From: an uncultured Lachnospiraceae bacterium
GTDB taxonomy: Bacteria > Bacillota > Clostridia > Lachnospirales > Lachnospiraceae
Reading direction: 5' to 3'
DNA length: 64,000 bases
Assembly (NCBI GenBank): GCA_934317005.1
Contig: CAKREB010000013.1
Coordinates: forward strand, 1 to 64,000
Below the pieces are notes generated by a model that made no database searches, was not told the DNA's origin, and worked only from the letters and a program-made list of their open reading frames with translations. Positions 15,826 through 25,165 of the stretch are shown here, piece by piece (positions within the stretch are counted from its first letter, which is position 1; every line of letters starts with the position of its first letter). The position numbers and the translations under genes are program-made.

Positions 15826-16548
15826 ATGGAGCTTATCATAGCAGTAATTGTTATCTGCATATTTATTGTGGTATTGTCTGTTGTCATAATGAAGATGTGG
15901 ATGCCGGGATATATGGTGCGTGAACTGGAGCAATATCAAAATAAGCTTTTAGAGCGCCAATTTGAAGAAATTGACAATACATATCGTGAGATGCGTGGAT
16001 GGCGACATGATTATAAAAACCATATGCAGGTACTGAAGATCTATGTCGAAAACAGACAATGGGAAAATGCAAAGGATTATATTATACAGATGAATGAGGA
16101 TCTGGAAAATATAGATCATGTAATAAAAACAGGAAATATTATGGCAGATGCTATCGTAAACAGTAAGGTATCTCTTGCAAAAAAGAAGGACATCAGGCTT
16201 AATGTCACAGCCAGAATACCAAAGGAAATACCGATGACAGATGTAGAATTTTGTGTAGTTTTTGGCAATATTATGGACAATGCAATCGAGGCATGTGAAA
16301 AGCTTACATCAAAAGAAAATAAATTTATCAGAGTGTATATAGGAGTATTTAAAAAACAGTTTTATATGTCTGTGAGCAATTCCACAGACCGGAAAAAGAG
16401 GATTGAAAAATATATATCAATGAAGGGGAAGGGACATGGACTTGGTTTGCAGCGCATTGACAAGATTATTCAGGACAAGAAAGGATATCTGAATCGTCAG
16501 AATGAGCCGGGAGTGTTTGTGACAGAAATCATGCTGCCATATATTTAA
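15826..16548 (+). CDS. GHKL sensor histidine kinase (AgrC-like, short)
   Basis: 240 residues with one N-terminal membrane helix (MELIIAVIVICIFIVVLSVV). The phosphoacceptor motif is RGWRHDYKNHMQ, the N-box NIMDNAIEAC, and the G-box GKGHGLGLQRIDK. It lacks the polytopic AgrC sensor half (usual length ~430), so it senses little outside the membrane by itself. RBS aagaggaaatt. It is 101 bp after the LytTR regulator and forms a two-component system with it. Confidence 0.88.
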   Translation: MELIIAVIVICIFIVVLSVVIMKMWMPGYMVRELEQYQNKLLERQFEEIDNTYREMRGWRHDYKNHMQVLKIYVENRQWENAKDYIIQMNEDLENIDHVIKTGNIMADAIVNSKVSLAKKKDIRLNVTARIPKEIPMTDVEFCVVFGNIMDNAIEACEKLTSKENKFIRVYIGVFKKQFYMSVSNSTDRKKRIEKYISMKGKGHGLGLQRIDKIIQDKKGYLNRQNEPGVFVTEIMLPYI

Positions 16549-16583
16549 GCCGCTGCATAAGAAAAATGAAATACCACTTAAGT

Positions 16584-16632
16584 AAAAAATCATACCGCTT
16601 GTGCAAAAAAGCACAAAAAGTATGATTTTTTA
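16584..16632 (+). terminator. Intrinsic terminator after the Agr-like pair
   Basis: AAAAAATCATAC (16584-16595) pairs with GTATGATTTTTT (16620-16631); an inner TTGTGC/GCACAA stem extends it. Long T-run. It separates the two-component genes from the ABC genes. Confidence 0.88.
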
Positions 16633-16635
16633 TTA

Positions 16636-16711
16636 TGATACAAGGGTCAAGCCAATAGATTGCAATTTGTATGTAAACATACATTGCAATCTGCTTTTGA
16701 CCCTTGCATCA
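16636..16711. repeat. 76-bp palindromic element upstream of ABC operon
   Basis: TGATACAAGGGTCAA (16636-16650) pairs with TTGACCCTTGCATCA (16697-16711); inside, AGATTGCAAT and ATTGCAATCT, then GTATGT and ACATAC. Nearly the whole element folds on itself. It is directly next to a terminator and before the ABC operon, so it could be a MITE remnant, a LytTR operator or RNA structure. I believe similar TTTGACCCTTG repeats occur in related genomes, but I cannot check copy number. Confidence 0.7.
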
Positions 16712-16778
16712 TTATATTAAAAGAGGTTTTGCGATAAATGCGCAGAATTGAGAATTATTATAGGAAAGGATGAAAAAA

Positions 16779-18617
16779 ATGGAAAAGAAAAAAAGCAATA
16801 TACGCTTTGTTATGCCGAAATATTTATTCGCATTTTCTGACTGTTTCCGAACGATATGGAAGATGGATAAAAAAGTGTATATTTATGGATTTGCAGCATT
16901 GCCATTTGCGGTATTGTTACAGATACTGCCACTTTATATGCCTAAGCTGGTAGTGCAGGGAGTGGAAGATAGTATCCGTTTGCCAAAGCTTATATTTCAG
17001 CTTTGTGTTTTGATTTTGATGCTTTTAATATGCGTTGTTGTCAGATGGCAGTTCAATGGAGAGGTTACAAGCCGCAATCAGATTATTGCAAAGAAATTGC
17101 AAAACAGGTTTGCAAAAAAATTACTTATGGTAGATTACAGTTATCTGGAGGACAAAAAGTTTCTTGAACTTCGAAATGTGGTAAAGAAGGATTTGTTTGG
17201 CGGAAAAGTGGGTGATGATGATTCCACAGGAAATTTAAAATATTTTGCGAAAGACATTTTTGAGTTGTTTTTGACTTTAACCATGATGCTTGTCTACATT
17301 GTATTTCTGGTTCGGCTGGAATGGTGGCTTGTCCTGATATTTGCCATGCTTTTTGTGGTGACTTATTTTAGTGGAAAGCTGACAGGGGCATATGAAAAGA
17401 AATGGGCAAAAGAGGGTGGCGAAGTCTGGCAGAAAATGGATTATATCACCAGACGCACCGAGGATTTTTCAATGGCAAAAGATATCAGACTGTACAATAT
17501 GGAGAATTGGTTCGATTCACTTTTCCTGAAATATCGTAAAAAGAAGCTTAATTATAAAGCAAAAGAAATGGAATATCGTCTGTTTGGAGAAACGCTTACT
17601 GCTTTGCCTGAAATGATATCGTATGTATTATTTTATGGAGTTATAGTCTGGAAATTTTTCAAAGGAATGATGCCGATATCTGATGTTATTTTCTATAATG
17701 GAATGATATCAGGCTTTATGCTTCAGAGAAATTCAGGCATGACTAATGTACATCATCTTATAAACAGCGTATCAGCATTTAGCCGTTACAAAGAATTTAT
17801 TGTATATGGTGATGACATGTCGGGAGAAGCAGCAGAGCTTAAAAAAGCTGCACCACAGATAGAGCTTAGACATGTAAGCTTTGCCTATCCCTCCTCAGAA
17901 TATAATATCATTGATGATATGAGCCTTAAGATAGATGCAGGAGAAAAAATAGCAGTTGTCGGGTTGAATGGTGCCGGAAAGACAACTCTTATGAAGCTTA
18001 TTTGTGGACTTTTACATCCGACAAAGGGAAAAATTCTTCTAAACGGAGTAGATATGGAAACAATGAAGCAGCAGGAGATATATGCGTGGTTTTCCTGTGT
18101 TTTTCAGGATGTTCATTTTCTGCCGCTTTCCGTCAGGGAAAATATCAGTATGAAGCCTTTCAATGGCAAAGCTGATAAAAGGGCATGGGAATGTCTTGAT
18201 AAAGCTGGCATGAGTGATGTTATTAGCAAACTGCCGCAAAAAGATGATACCCTGATGGAAAAATCTTTAAATGATGAGGCAACAGATTTTTCAGGAGGAC
18301 AGCGTCAGAAGCTGATGCTTGCGAGAGCGTTGTACAGAGACAGCGGAGCTCTGATACTGGATGAGCCGACAGCAGCAATGGATGCAATAGCAGAAAATGC
18401 TCTTTATCAGAAGTATGCGTACTTTACACAGGATAAAACATCATTTTTTGTATCGCACAGATTGTCAAGCACGCAATTTTGTGACCGTATTATTTTAATT
18501 GATGGTGGAAAGATCGCGGAGGAGGGTACCCATCAAAGCCTGCTTGAAAAAGGCGGAATATATGCCAAAATGTTTTCATTGCAGAGCAGATATTATCAGG
18601 AAAAGGTGGTGGATTAG
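16779..18617 (+). CDS. ABC exporter half-transporter 1 (permease + ATPase)
   Basis: 612 residues. I chose ATG 16779 rather than 16770 because AGGAAAGG abuts the earlier ATG. The N-terminal ~320 residues have about six membrane helices (FAALPFAVLLQILPLYM, LILMLLICVVV). The ATPase carries Walker A GLNGAGKTTL, signature FSGGQRQKLML, Walker B ALILDEPTAAMD and the H-loop VSHRLSS. Paired with the gene that starts 2 bp later, it should form a heterodimeric exporter. The adjacent Agr-like regulators suggest a peptide or antibiotic substrate; that is inference. Confidence 0.9.
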   Translation: MEKKKSNIRFVMPKYLFAFSDCFRTIWKMDKKVYIYGFAALPFAVLLQILPLYMPKLVVQGVEDSIRLPKLIFQLCVLILMLLICVVVRWQFNGEVTSRNQIIAKKLQNRFAKKLLMVDYSYLEDKKFLELRNVVKKDLFGGKVGDDDSTGNLKYFAKDIFELFLTLTMMLVYIVFLVRLEWWLVLIFAMLFVVTYFSGKLTGAYEKKWAKEGGEVWQKMDYITRRTEDFSMAKDIRLYNMENWFDSLFLKYRKKKLNYKAKEMEYRLFGETLTALPEMISYVLFYGVIVWKFFKGMMPISDVIFYNGMISGFMLQRNSGMTNVHHLINSVSAFSRYKEFIVYGDDMSGEAAELKKAAPQIELRHVSFAYPSSEYNIIDDMSLKIDAGEKIAVVGLNGAGKTTLMKLICGLLHPTKGKILLNGVDMETMKQQEIYAWFSCVFQDVHFLPLSVRENISMKPFNGKADKRAWECLDKAGMSDVISKLPQKDDTLMEKSLNDEATDFSGGQRQKLMLARALYRDSGALILDEPTAAMDAIAENALYQKYAYFTQDKTSFFVSHRLSSTQFCDRIILIDGGKIAEEGTHQSLLEKGGIYAKMFSLQSRYYQEKVVD

Positions 18618-18619
18618 AT

Positions 18620-20461
18620 ATGTCTAAAAAGGAAATGATAAAAATAAATCTGCGGGGATTGAAATTGGTGTATTCATCCCTTTCGATTCCAAAAATTTTC
18701 GTTATATTATTTGTGATATGTGATGTAATGTATAATTACTGGGGATTGTTTTTTGCTTCACGCCTTATTGATGACCTTGTCTTAAGAGCTGAAAGAGAGC
18801 GTATATTGGGAGATTTTTTAGGTCTTACGGTAGGAAATGGGATTTTGTATCTTGCAATGTGTGTGGTGGTCAAATTTTATTTTTATGGTGGTTCCATGAT
18901 ATGGGAGGATGCCAACCATAAATTAAACAAAAAGCTTATGTCGATGGATTATGAATATATGGAATCGGAAACGATTCAAAATAAACGGCGTGATATTGAC
19001 AATATGGCCCGTGAGCATGGCTGTGGGCTAAATATGCTTTTTTGGACGGCGACGCCATTTGTGGAACGTTTGCTTCAGCTTATCGTTGCAGGAGTGATCA
19101 CCGTGCAGCTTTTCGCAAAATGTTTTACCGCGTATAAGACACAAGAGTGGAAAGGCATTTTGATCGTTTTGTCTTTTGTGACATTTTTAATCATATTTTT
19201 GTCTATAAATCAGAAGATGACGCAGAAGATACAGGCTAAAATCAATTCAAGTATGGAGGAAAGACTGCCATATACAAGAAAATATGATTTTTATGTAGAT
19301 GAATACATAGGCAGAGAAGAATGTGGAAAAACAGTGAGGATTTTCAATCAGCAACGCCTTTTATCCGTTACACTAAATGAAATTTTTGAGAAAGTATCAA
19401 AGCTTTTGAGCGGGCAGGCAATTCTCGAAGCAAGAATGAATCAGTGGGCAGAAGGAATCAATGTGTTGATTTCAGGAATGATTTATCTTTTGCTTGGAAT
19501 TATGGCATTAAAGCACGTGATTTCTGTTGGAAGCATCTGTCTTTATGCGGGATGTATTACCAATTTTTTGTGGCATTTTCAAAGATGGAACCAGCAGACC
19601 TCCATATTGAAAATGAATACAAAATATGTAAAACAATATCTTGATTTTCTGGATATAAAAAATAAAAAATACGAGGGAACATTGCCTGTCGAAAAGCGTG
19701 ATGACGACAAATTTATGATTGAGTTTGAAAATGTATCATTTCATTATCCGGGCAGTGAAAAAAATGTATTGGAGAATTTTTCAATCAAATTTAATATCGG
19801 TGAAAGACTTGCAGTGGTTGGTAAAAATGGTTCAGGTAAAACCACATTTATCAAGCTGTTATGTCGTTTGTATGATCCGACAGAGGGAAAAATATTGTTA
19901 AATGGAATTGACATAAGAAAATATGACTATAAGGAATATCTAAGTCTGTTTAGTGTCGTATTTCAGGATTTTCAGATACCGGCATTTACACTTGGGCAGA
20001 CCGTTGCAGCGTCACAGGAATATGACGAGGAGTGTGTAAAGGATGCCGTAAAAAAAGCGGGACTTTCCAATCTTGCAGCAAGAATGCCGTATGGAAATGA
20101 TACCTATCTTACAAAGGAGTTTGATAAAAACGGGGTGGATATATCCGGTGGTGAGGCACAAAAGCTTGCAATCGCAAGGGCATTGTATCACGATACACCA
20201 TTTGTCATACTGGATGAACCGACAGCAGCGCTTGATCCTATTGCTGAATACGAGGTGTACGCAAAATTTGATGAGTTGATAGGCACAAAAACAGCAGTCT
20301 ATATATCCCATCGACTTTCAAGCTGTCAGTTTTGCAATGATATTCTTGTAATTGATGATGGAAGGGCAGTGCAAAGAGGTAGTCATGAAAAGTTGATCGG
20401 TGAGGAAGGGCTTTATGCAACGTTATGGAAAACACAGGCGAAATATTATCAAAAATCATGA
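18620..20461 (+). CDS. ABC exporter half-transporter 2 (permease + ATPase)
   Basis: 613 residues with N-terminal membrane helices (IPKIFVILFVICDVMYNYWG, TFLIIFLSINQ) and a C-terminal ATPase with Walker A GKNGSGKTTF, signature ISGGEAQKLAIARALY, Walker B FVILDEPTAALD and the H-loop ISHRLSS. The pair differs enough in sequence to be a heterodimer. Start ATG 18620 is 2 bp after the preceding stop, so they are translationally coupled. No peptide precursor or modification enzyme is visible near the pair. Confidence 0.9.
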   Translation: MSKKEMIKINLRGLKLVYSSLSIPKIFVILFVICDVMYNYWGLFFASRLIDDLVLRAERERILGDFLGLTVGNGILYLAMCVVVKFYFYGGSMIWEDANHKLNKKLMSMDYEYMESETIQNKRRDIDNMAREHGCGLNMLFWTATPFVERLLQLIVAGVITVQLFAKCFTAYKTQEWKGILIVLSFVTFLIIFLSINQKMTQKIQAKINSSMEERLPYTRKYDFYVDEYIGREECGKTVRIFNQQRLLSVTLNEIFEKVSKLLSGQAILEARMNQWAEGINVLISGMIYLLLGIMALKHVISVGSICLYAGCITNFLWHFQRWNQQTSILKMNTKYVKQYLDFLDIKNKKYEGTLPVEKRDDDKFMIEFENVSFHYPGSEKNVLENFSIKFNIGERLAVVGKNGSGKTTFIKLLCRLYDPTEGKILLNGIDIRKYDYKEYLSLFSVVFQDFQIPAFTLGQTVAASQEYDEECVKDAVKKAGLSNLAARMPYGNDTYLTKEFDKNGVDISGGEAQKLAIARALYHDTPFVILDEPTAALDPIAEYEVYAKFDELIGTKTAVYISHRLSSCQFCNDILVIDDGRAVQRGSHEKLIGEEGLYATLWKTQAKYYQKS

Positions 20462-20571
20462 AAAAATTTTGCACTTAATAAGTATTATGTAGCACGATAA
20501 CGTATATCAGGGTAGAATGTGTTAGAAAAATATAGTTAGTCCTCAAATATTGTACGGATAAATAATATGAA

Positions 20572-20600
20572 TGCAACAATGTCTCACTTTTTTTCGTCTA
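20572..20600 (+). promoter_or_regulatory. Candidate ECF promoter for the sigma operon
   Basis: TGCAAC (20572-20577), then 17 bases including a T-run, then CGTCTA (20595-20600). This fits the ECF consensus of an AAC-containing -35 and CGTC-like -10. It lies 127 bp before the sigma gene and would give autoregulation. Assignment is by eye only. Confidence 0.5.
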
Positions 20601-20726
20601 TATAATTAAGAGAACAAAACATATAAAGAAGGTACCTTTTGACACCCTGATCCTATCAGTTGAAAAAGTGGATTGAATCGTGTTATATGGTGATAACCGA
20701 TCGATGGTATAAGGAGAAGTAAGTAA

Positions 20727-21287
20727 ATGAAAGACGATGAAATTATAACTCTCTTGTGGAACCGACAGGAGAGCGGTATTCAACATTTGCAAAATAATTA
20801 CAAAGAATACTGTATGAAAATTGCCTGCTACATTGTCCGCAATGAGGAGGATGCATGTGAATGTGTTAATGATGTATGGCTTAAGGTATGGAAGGCTATC
20901 CCGCCAAACCGTCCAAAGCATCTTGCCGGTTATTTGGCTAAAATAACACGAAACATAGCTTTGGATTCTTACAGAAAACTCTACGCATCCAAAAGGGGGA
21001 GTGGAAAGCTGGATGCAAATTTGGATGAACTAGCGGAATGTATTTTTGGAGCGGATCCGATCGAAGAAAAGATAGACAATGATCATTTAAAAACAACGAT
21101 CAGAAAATTTTTGGAGCAAAAAGCACCACACAAAAGAAATATTTTTCTACAACGCTATTTTTATATGATGGATATCACAGAAATCGCACAAGCAATGAAT
21201 ATGAAAGAAGCGAGTGTACGCTCGGTATTGTGTCGCATGCGAAAGGAGCTGCGGCTTGTTTTGGAAAAGGAGGGCATTTGGATTTGA
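20727..21287 (+). CDS. ECF RNA polymerase sigma factor
   Basis: 186 residues. Region 2 includes ACYIVRNEEDACECVNDVWL, KVWKAIPPNRPKHLAGYLAK and ITRNIALDSYRK; region 4 includes RYFYMMDITEIAQAMNMK and EASVRSVLCRMRKELR. RBS aaggagaagt. The stop overlaps the TTG of the next gene (TTGA), which is a typical coupled sigma/anti-sigma arrangement. Confidence 0.93.
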   Translation: MKDDEIITLLWNRQESGIQHLQNNYKEYCMKIACYIVRNEEDACECVNDVWLKVWKAIPPNRPKHLAGYLAKITRNIALDSYRKLYASKRGSGKLDANLDELAECIFGADPIEEKIDNDHLKTTIRKFLEQKAPHKRNIFLQRYFYMMDITEIAQAMNMKEASVRSVLCRMRKELRLVLEKEGIWI

Positions 21288-22087
21288 ATAAGAATATAGA
21301 CGCTGATAAACAGAAGAAAGTCGATCAGATGCTTCATGCGCTGGGTGAATTACCGGATGAAATGATTGCACAGGCGAATCCGGATCTGCAGAAGAAGGCA
21401 CAGAAACATAAGAGAAAAAACGTATTTTTTATACCGAGAGTTTTGGCGGCAGTTGCGATACTCTTTTTGGGAATTGGCATTTGTTTCTGGGTACAGGAAA
21501 GGGTATCACAGCATAAAGCAACAAATAAAGTAAAATATCAGACAGCAAGTGATGCGGTAGTTTCTATCCCGAAAATCACAGTTGTCGCTTATGCAGCGCA
21601 ATCTCATACTGCAGATGACATGACTTCAGAAAATGCTAAAATTGCACAGACACCAACCGCTTCACCGAAAGAAACTGCTAATCCGGCAGAAAGTGAGCTG
21701 ACCGGTTATGACGCAGTTGAACTCACCAGAACAAAAGTAACTATTTCAGAATATTCACTTGCGATGAGTAGTGCGCCTGCCATGCCGTTTTCTTTTCAAA
21801 CAACATCAGACAGCAAATCCATCCATATCCAAGTGAAAAGTAATGGAAAAGGGGTGCTCCAAAAATGGGACATTTCTAATGAAGATGGAACGTGGAAGTT
21901 ACAGGCAGAAGGAAAAAAGATAAAATGTAAGCCTGACGAAGTGATTTACTGGAAACCTAAAAATGACACAGGAAAAATAGAGCATCTAATAGTGAATATC
22001 TATGATGGAGATACGTTGCTGGAACAGAAAACGATTGAAATTACCTGCAAGGATAAAATGACCTATCAGGCTCATCTGATTCCGTAG
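21284..22087 (+). CDS. Anti-sigma factor-like membrane protein
   Basis: 267 residues from TTG 21284, overlapping the sigma stop; AGGAGGG lies 9 bases upstream. N-terminal helical domain (MLHALGELPDEMIAQANPDL), one membrane helix (PRVLAAVAILFLGIGICFWV), then an extracytoplasmic part with SIPKITVVAYAAQSHTADD and a beta-rich C-terminus. The topology is a one-pass anti-sigma that holds the sigma factor inside. The outer domain is not a family I recognise. Confidence 0.78.
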   Translation: MNKNIDADKQKKVDQMLHALGELPDEMIAQANPDLQKKAQKHKRKNVFFIPRVLAAVAILFLGIGICFWVQERVSQHKATNKVKYQTASDAVVSIPKITVVAYAAQSHTADDMTSENAKIAQTPTASPKETANPAESELTGYDAVELTRTKVTISEYSLAMSSAPAMPFSFQTTSDSKSIHIQVKSNGKGVLQKWDISNEDGTWKLQAEGKKIKCKPDEVIYWKPKNDTGKIEHLIVNIYDGDTLLEQKTIEITCKDKMTYQAHLIP

Positions 22088-22116
22088 CCTGCTTTGACAG
22101 AGAGGAGAAAGATTGT

Positions 22117-22749
22117 ATGAAAAAAACATTTGTATCAATTAACGTTTTACTGCTTGTTATAATTTGTCTCTGCGTGACAGGGTGTGGTATGCGAAGCACA
22201 CAAAAACGTACCGCATCACGTGATGCACAAAGTCAGAGTGCTACACCATCTGTAGATCCAGCAAAAGAGGAAGCTTCATCAGAAACTTTGTCAAAAACGA
22301 AGATGGATATGGGATTTTATTCTACCAATCCGAATGAGATCAAAAAGAAATTAAAGTCTTATCCAAACAAATACCTTTCCAAAGAGGATGCACTGCAACA
22401 AAATATTCTCTTACACTCGTATGAAAATTTCGTACAGATGCGGGAAATATGGGAAGATTTTGTTACACATTTTCGTGAATGTCAAAAGGAGCATATAGAC
22501 TATCAGCAATCACTGCTTATAGTTAGTTATACGGTAGAGGGAGACGCTATTTATACTTATGTTTATAATCATAATGGTTCACTGTTTGTGTACGAAGATG
22601 GGAGCCGGGACCAATATGGAGCCGGATCACCATATTATTTTCAAACGGACAGAATTACCTTAAAAAAATATTCAGAAGATAAAACTTCCTATGCGGAATA
22701 CAAGATAGGCAGTGGAGAGGACTGCCGGTACTTGATCTGGGAGCTGTAG
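22117..22749 (+). CDS. Lipoprotein of the ECF operon
   Basis: 210 residues with a signal and lipobox (ICLCVTGCG; Cys about residue 23), a Ser/Glu-rich linker, then a globular part with NPNEIKKKLKSYPNKYLSK and YQQSLLIVSYTVEGD. It follows the anti-sigma gene by 29 bp with RBS agaggagaaa, so it probably belongs to that operon. It may be the sensor or an envelope protection factor. No named family recognised. Confidence 0.72.
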   Translation: MKKTFVSINVLLLVIICLCVTGCGMRSTQKRTASRDAQSQSATPSVDPAKEEASSETLSKTKMDMGFYSTNPNEIKKKLKSYPNKYLSKEDALQQNILLHSYENFVQMREIWEDFVTHFRECQKEHIDYQQSLLIVSYTVEGDAIYTYVYNHNGSLFVYEDGSRDQYGAGSPYYFQTDRITLKKYSEDKTSYAEYKIGSGEDCRYLIWEL

Positions 22750-22932
22750 TATAGTAGTGGGCAAGAGAATGCGTTGGCTGCGCTAGTGCTGCGTGCCCCT
22801 TATGAGTGAGGGGGGATGGTGCATATCAACTTTGTCCTTTCGTGGTCATTTCTCGGAAAAACGGTTTATTTTCAATGCTATAATTGTATCTAATGATACA
22901 TGAAAATTAAAAACAAATGAGGAGAGAAGACA

Positions 22933-23967
22933 ATGAATGAAAAATTAAAAGAGCCACGAATTATTTTATGTGCAGCGATTATTCTGATGCTTTTTTTGCC
23001 GTGGGTAAGCATTGATGCATCGACAAGTGCAATGGGAGTGTCAGCAAGCTCGGCAACCTCCGTGAATGGTTTGGAACTGTTACAAAAAGCATTTATAGGA
23101 GTTCTGGTTTATCTGATTCCTATTTTTCTGATCTGTGCAGAGTTGATCCCATCAATTAATATCTCAATGAAGCTTCCCTATCTGCTTGGTTCATTGGCAG
23201 GAATCGTTTTTTCTATTATTATGGTGCTTATGGGAAAATCAGCCGGAACAACATCTACCGGTGGAGCCGGAATATCTGCCAAAACATCAGTCAGCTTAAA
23301 AATCGGTTTTTGGGTGACTATCGCACTTTTTGTTGCAATCATTGTAGTAACATTGATAAAAGATTTTGCATTGAGCAAAGAAGCTATTCAGGAAAAAGGC
23401 TTAAAAAATGCATTATCTGAGATTGCAGGGGAAGTTTCCGGAGAAGTTGCAGAAAAAGCAAAAAATGCAAATCTTGGTGAAGTGGGAGCAGCATTAAGCA
23501 ATGCAGCACAGGGTGTTGCACAAAAAACAGCTGCGGGCGGTGGCGTCATTTGCCCGAACTGCGGTGCTACCGTAAAGGAAGGGAAGAAATTCTGTTCAAA
23601 GTGCGGTGGAAAACTTCCTGAAGTGGCAGGCACAACGAAGACAAAGAAAACAGTCAAAACAGGGCCGATGACGGTACAGGAATACATAGACAGTTTGGGA
23701 GACTACAAGTGTCCGAAGTGTAATGCAACGGTACCGGGTTCCATGAGCTTTTGTTCGCAGTGCGGTGAGAAAATAGTGCGTACGGCAAAGCCGGAAAAAT
23801 GTGAATTCTGCGGAGCAGAGTTGATCAAGGATAAGAAATTCTGTCCTGACTGTGGAAAAGAAGTGGTTGAGAAGCCTTTGATTCCAAAATGCAGTTTTTG
23901 TGGAGCAACGTTGTATTTTGGTAAAAAGTACTGTGTAGATTGCGGAAAGAAAGTGGAAGAGAACTAA
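22933..23967 (+). CDS. Membrane protein with four zinc-ribbon pairs
   Basis: 344 residues: about four membrane helices in the first 150 residues (IILCAAIILMLFLPWVSI, FIGVLVYLIPIFLICAELI, LLGSLAGIVFSIIMVLMG, FWVTIALFVAIIVVTLI), an Ala-rich helix, then four CxxC...CxxC ribbons (CPNCGATV/FCSKCGG; CPKCNATV/FCSQCGE; CEFCGAEL/FCPDCGK; CSFCGATL/YCVDCGK). RBS gaggagaga. It is a double-zinc-ribbon type membrane protein; its role is unknown. A 23-bp palindrome-like sequence follows, between convergent genes. Confidence 0.85.
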   Translation: MNEKLKEPRIILCAAIILMLFLPWVSIDASTSAMGVSASSATSVNGLELLQKAFIGVLVYLIPIFLICAELIPSINISMKLPYLLGSLAGIVFSIIMVLMGKSAGTTSTGGAGISAKTSVSLKIGFWVTIALFVAIIVVTLIKDFALSKEAIQEKGLKNALSEIAGEVSGEVAEKAKNANLGEVGAALSNAAQGVAQKTAAGGGVICPNCGATVKEGKKFCSKCGGKLPEVAGTTKTKKTVKTGPMTVQEYIDSLGDYKCPKCNATVPGSMSFCSQCGEKIVRTAKPEKCEFCGAELIKDKKFCPDCGKEVVEKPLIPKCSFCGATLYFGKKYCVDCGKKVEEN

Positions 23968-24001
23968 AAAACTATTTGCAAAGAATCATGCAATAGATAT
24001 G

Positions 24002-24552
24002 TTATTCTTTTCTTCCGTAAATATCCCGATACTGCTTTGGCGTGTATCCGGTAGTTTTTTTGAACTGCTTTCCTAAGTGGCTTTGCGAAGAAAATCCCAG
24101 ATAGGTGGCAATTTCAATATAAGAATAATCGGAGTAGATAAGCAGATTTTTGGCACGATTAATTTTTTCGCGAAGAATATAGTCAGAAATGCTGATTCCT
24201 TCACACTGCTTAAAAAGCTGAGAAAGATAATTAGGGTTGCAATCTGCTTCTGCTGCCAGATCATCGACGGTGATTCGGTCGTGCAGATGAGAAAATATAA
24301 AATCCTTGCATTTATTAATGCGGGGATTTTTTCTTTTCTGCAGAGTGCCCTTTTGCTGTTCCTTTATTTCGTGTACCATGCCCGCATAGTGAAACTCTGC
24401 TTTGTGAGCTAAAGGAACGATAAGAGCAATATCTTTACATTCTTCAATCTGTTGGATATAGGTGTCGCTCAAAGAAAAGGAAACTTCCGGTGACAAGCCT
24501 CCACGAATCGCATAGCGGCTGGCAAGTGTAATTGACCCGTCTTTGTTAAGTT
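24002..24552 (-). pseudogene. 5'-truncated AraC-family regulator
   Basis: The minus-strand frame reads LASRYAIRGGLSPEVSFSLS, a helix, then the AraC domain: ITVDDLAAEADCNPNYLSQL, ILREKINRAKNLLIYS, IEIATYLGFSSQSHLGKQF and TTGYTPKQYRDIYGR. The frame continues upstream past the TTG at 24496 (NKDGSITLASRYAIR) but no N-terminal domain or proper start is found within 24550-24690. The longest conventional start (TTG 24496) lacks a clear RBS. It is likely an inactive remnant or one whose N-terminus was lost. Confidence 0.65.
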
Positions 24553-24600
24553 TTTTGGGGTTTACTGTTTTGGCTTATCCCAAAGTTGCTTAAATAAAGA

Positions 24601-24643
24601 AAAAGCAGCTATCATTTCCTGTTGCGAACTGATAACTGCTCCT
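24601..24643 (-). terminator. Minus-strand terminator after the SHOCT gene
   Basis: Read on the minus strand, GAGCAGTTATCAGTTC pairs with GAAATGATAGCTGC with small bulges, followed by TTTTTC. It sits just downstream of the SHOCT gene and between it and the AraC remnant. Confidence 0.7.
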
Positions 24644-24694
24644 ATGAGTCATATAATGGTGGTTCAATATACAATGATTTAGTCATCCAAAGTT

Positions 24695-25165
24695 TTACAG
24701 TCCTAAAATCTGTTTCTTTTTTGCATCAAATTCTTCCTGAGAAATAATGCCACTGTCCAAAAGTTCTTTGAATTTCTTTAATTCATCTGCTTCGCTCAAA
24801 GTGTTTTCCTGTTTGGCAGAACCAGTTTCTTTATTTAATCTCTGCCAAATTTTATTTATTCTGAGGATATCCATCATTTCTTCACATTTCCTTGCCTGGC
24901 CTTGAACAGAAATTCCTGTAAGCATTTCCATTTTTAAATATACTTCATTTCCATTTTCATCATCGTATGTAATAGCCATGGTGTTCAATGTAGCAAGAGC
25001 TGCTGCATCTGCTGAACTTCCAGAAAGAAACGTCTCAGCATTTCCTACTGTTCTTTTTACTAATTCAAACTTCTTAACTTTATCATACGGTATTTCCAAG
25101 TCTGTAAACCACTCTTTTGCAGTAATAGTTGGTTTGAAATAGAATGAATCTTGCATGATATTCAT
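24695..25165 (-). CDS. SHOCT-domain protein
   Basis: 156 residues with an N-terminal globular region (WFTDLEIPYDKVKKFELVKR, LSGSSADAAALATLNTMAIT) and a C-terminal SHOCT-like helix pair (DELKKFKELLDSGIISQEEF, DAKKKQILGL). SHOCT domains are usually oligomerisation or membrane-associated modules. The ATG overlaps the stop of the upstream 55-residue gene (ATGA), so the two are one operon. Function unknown. Confidence 0.75.
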   Translation of the reverse strand: MNIMQDSFYFKPTITAKEWFTDLEIPYDKVKKFELVKRTVGNAETFLSGSSADAAALATLNTMAITYDDENGNEVYLKMEMLTGISVQGQARKCEEMMDILRINKIWQRLNKETGSAKQENTLSEADELKKFKELLDSGIISQEEFDAKKKQILGL

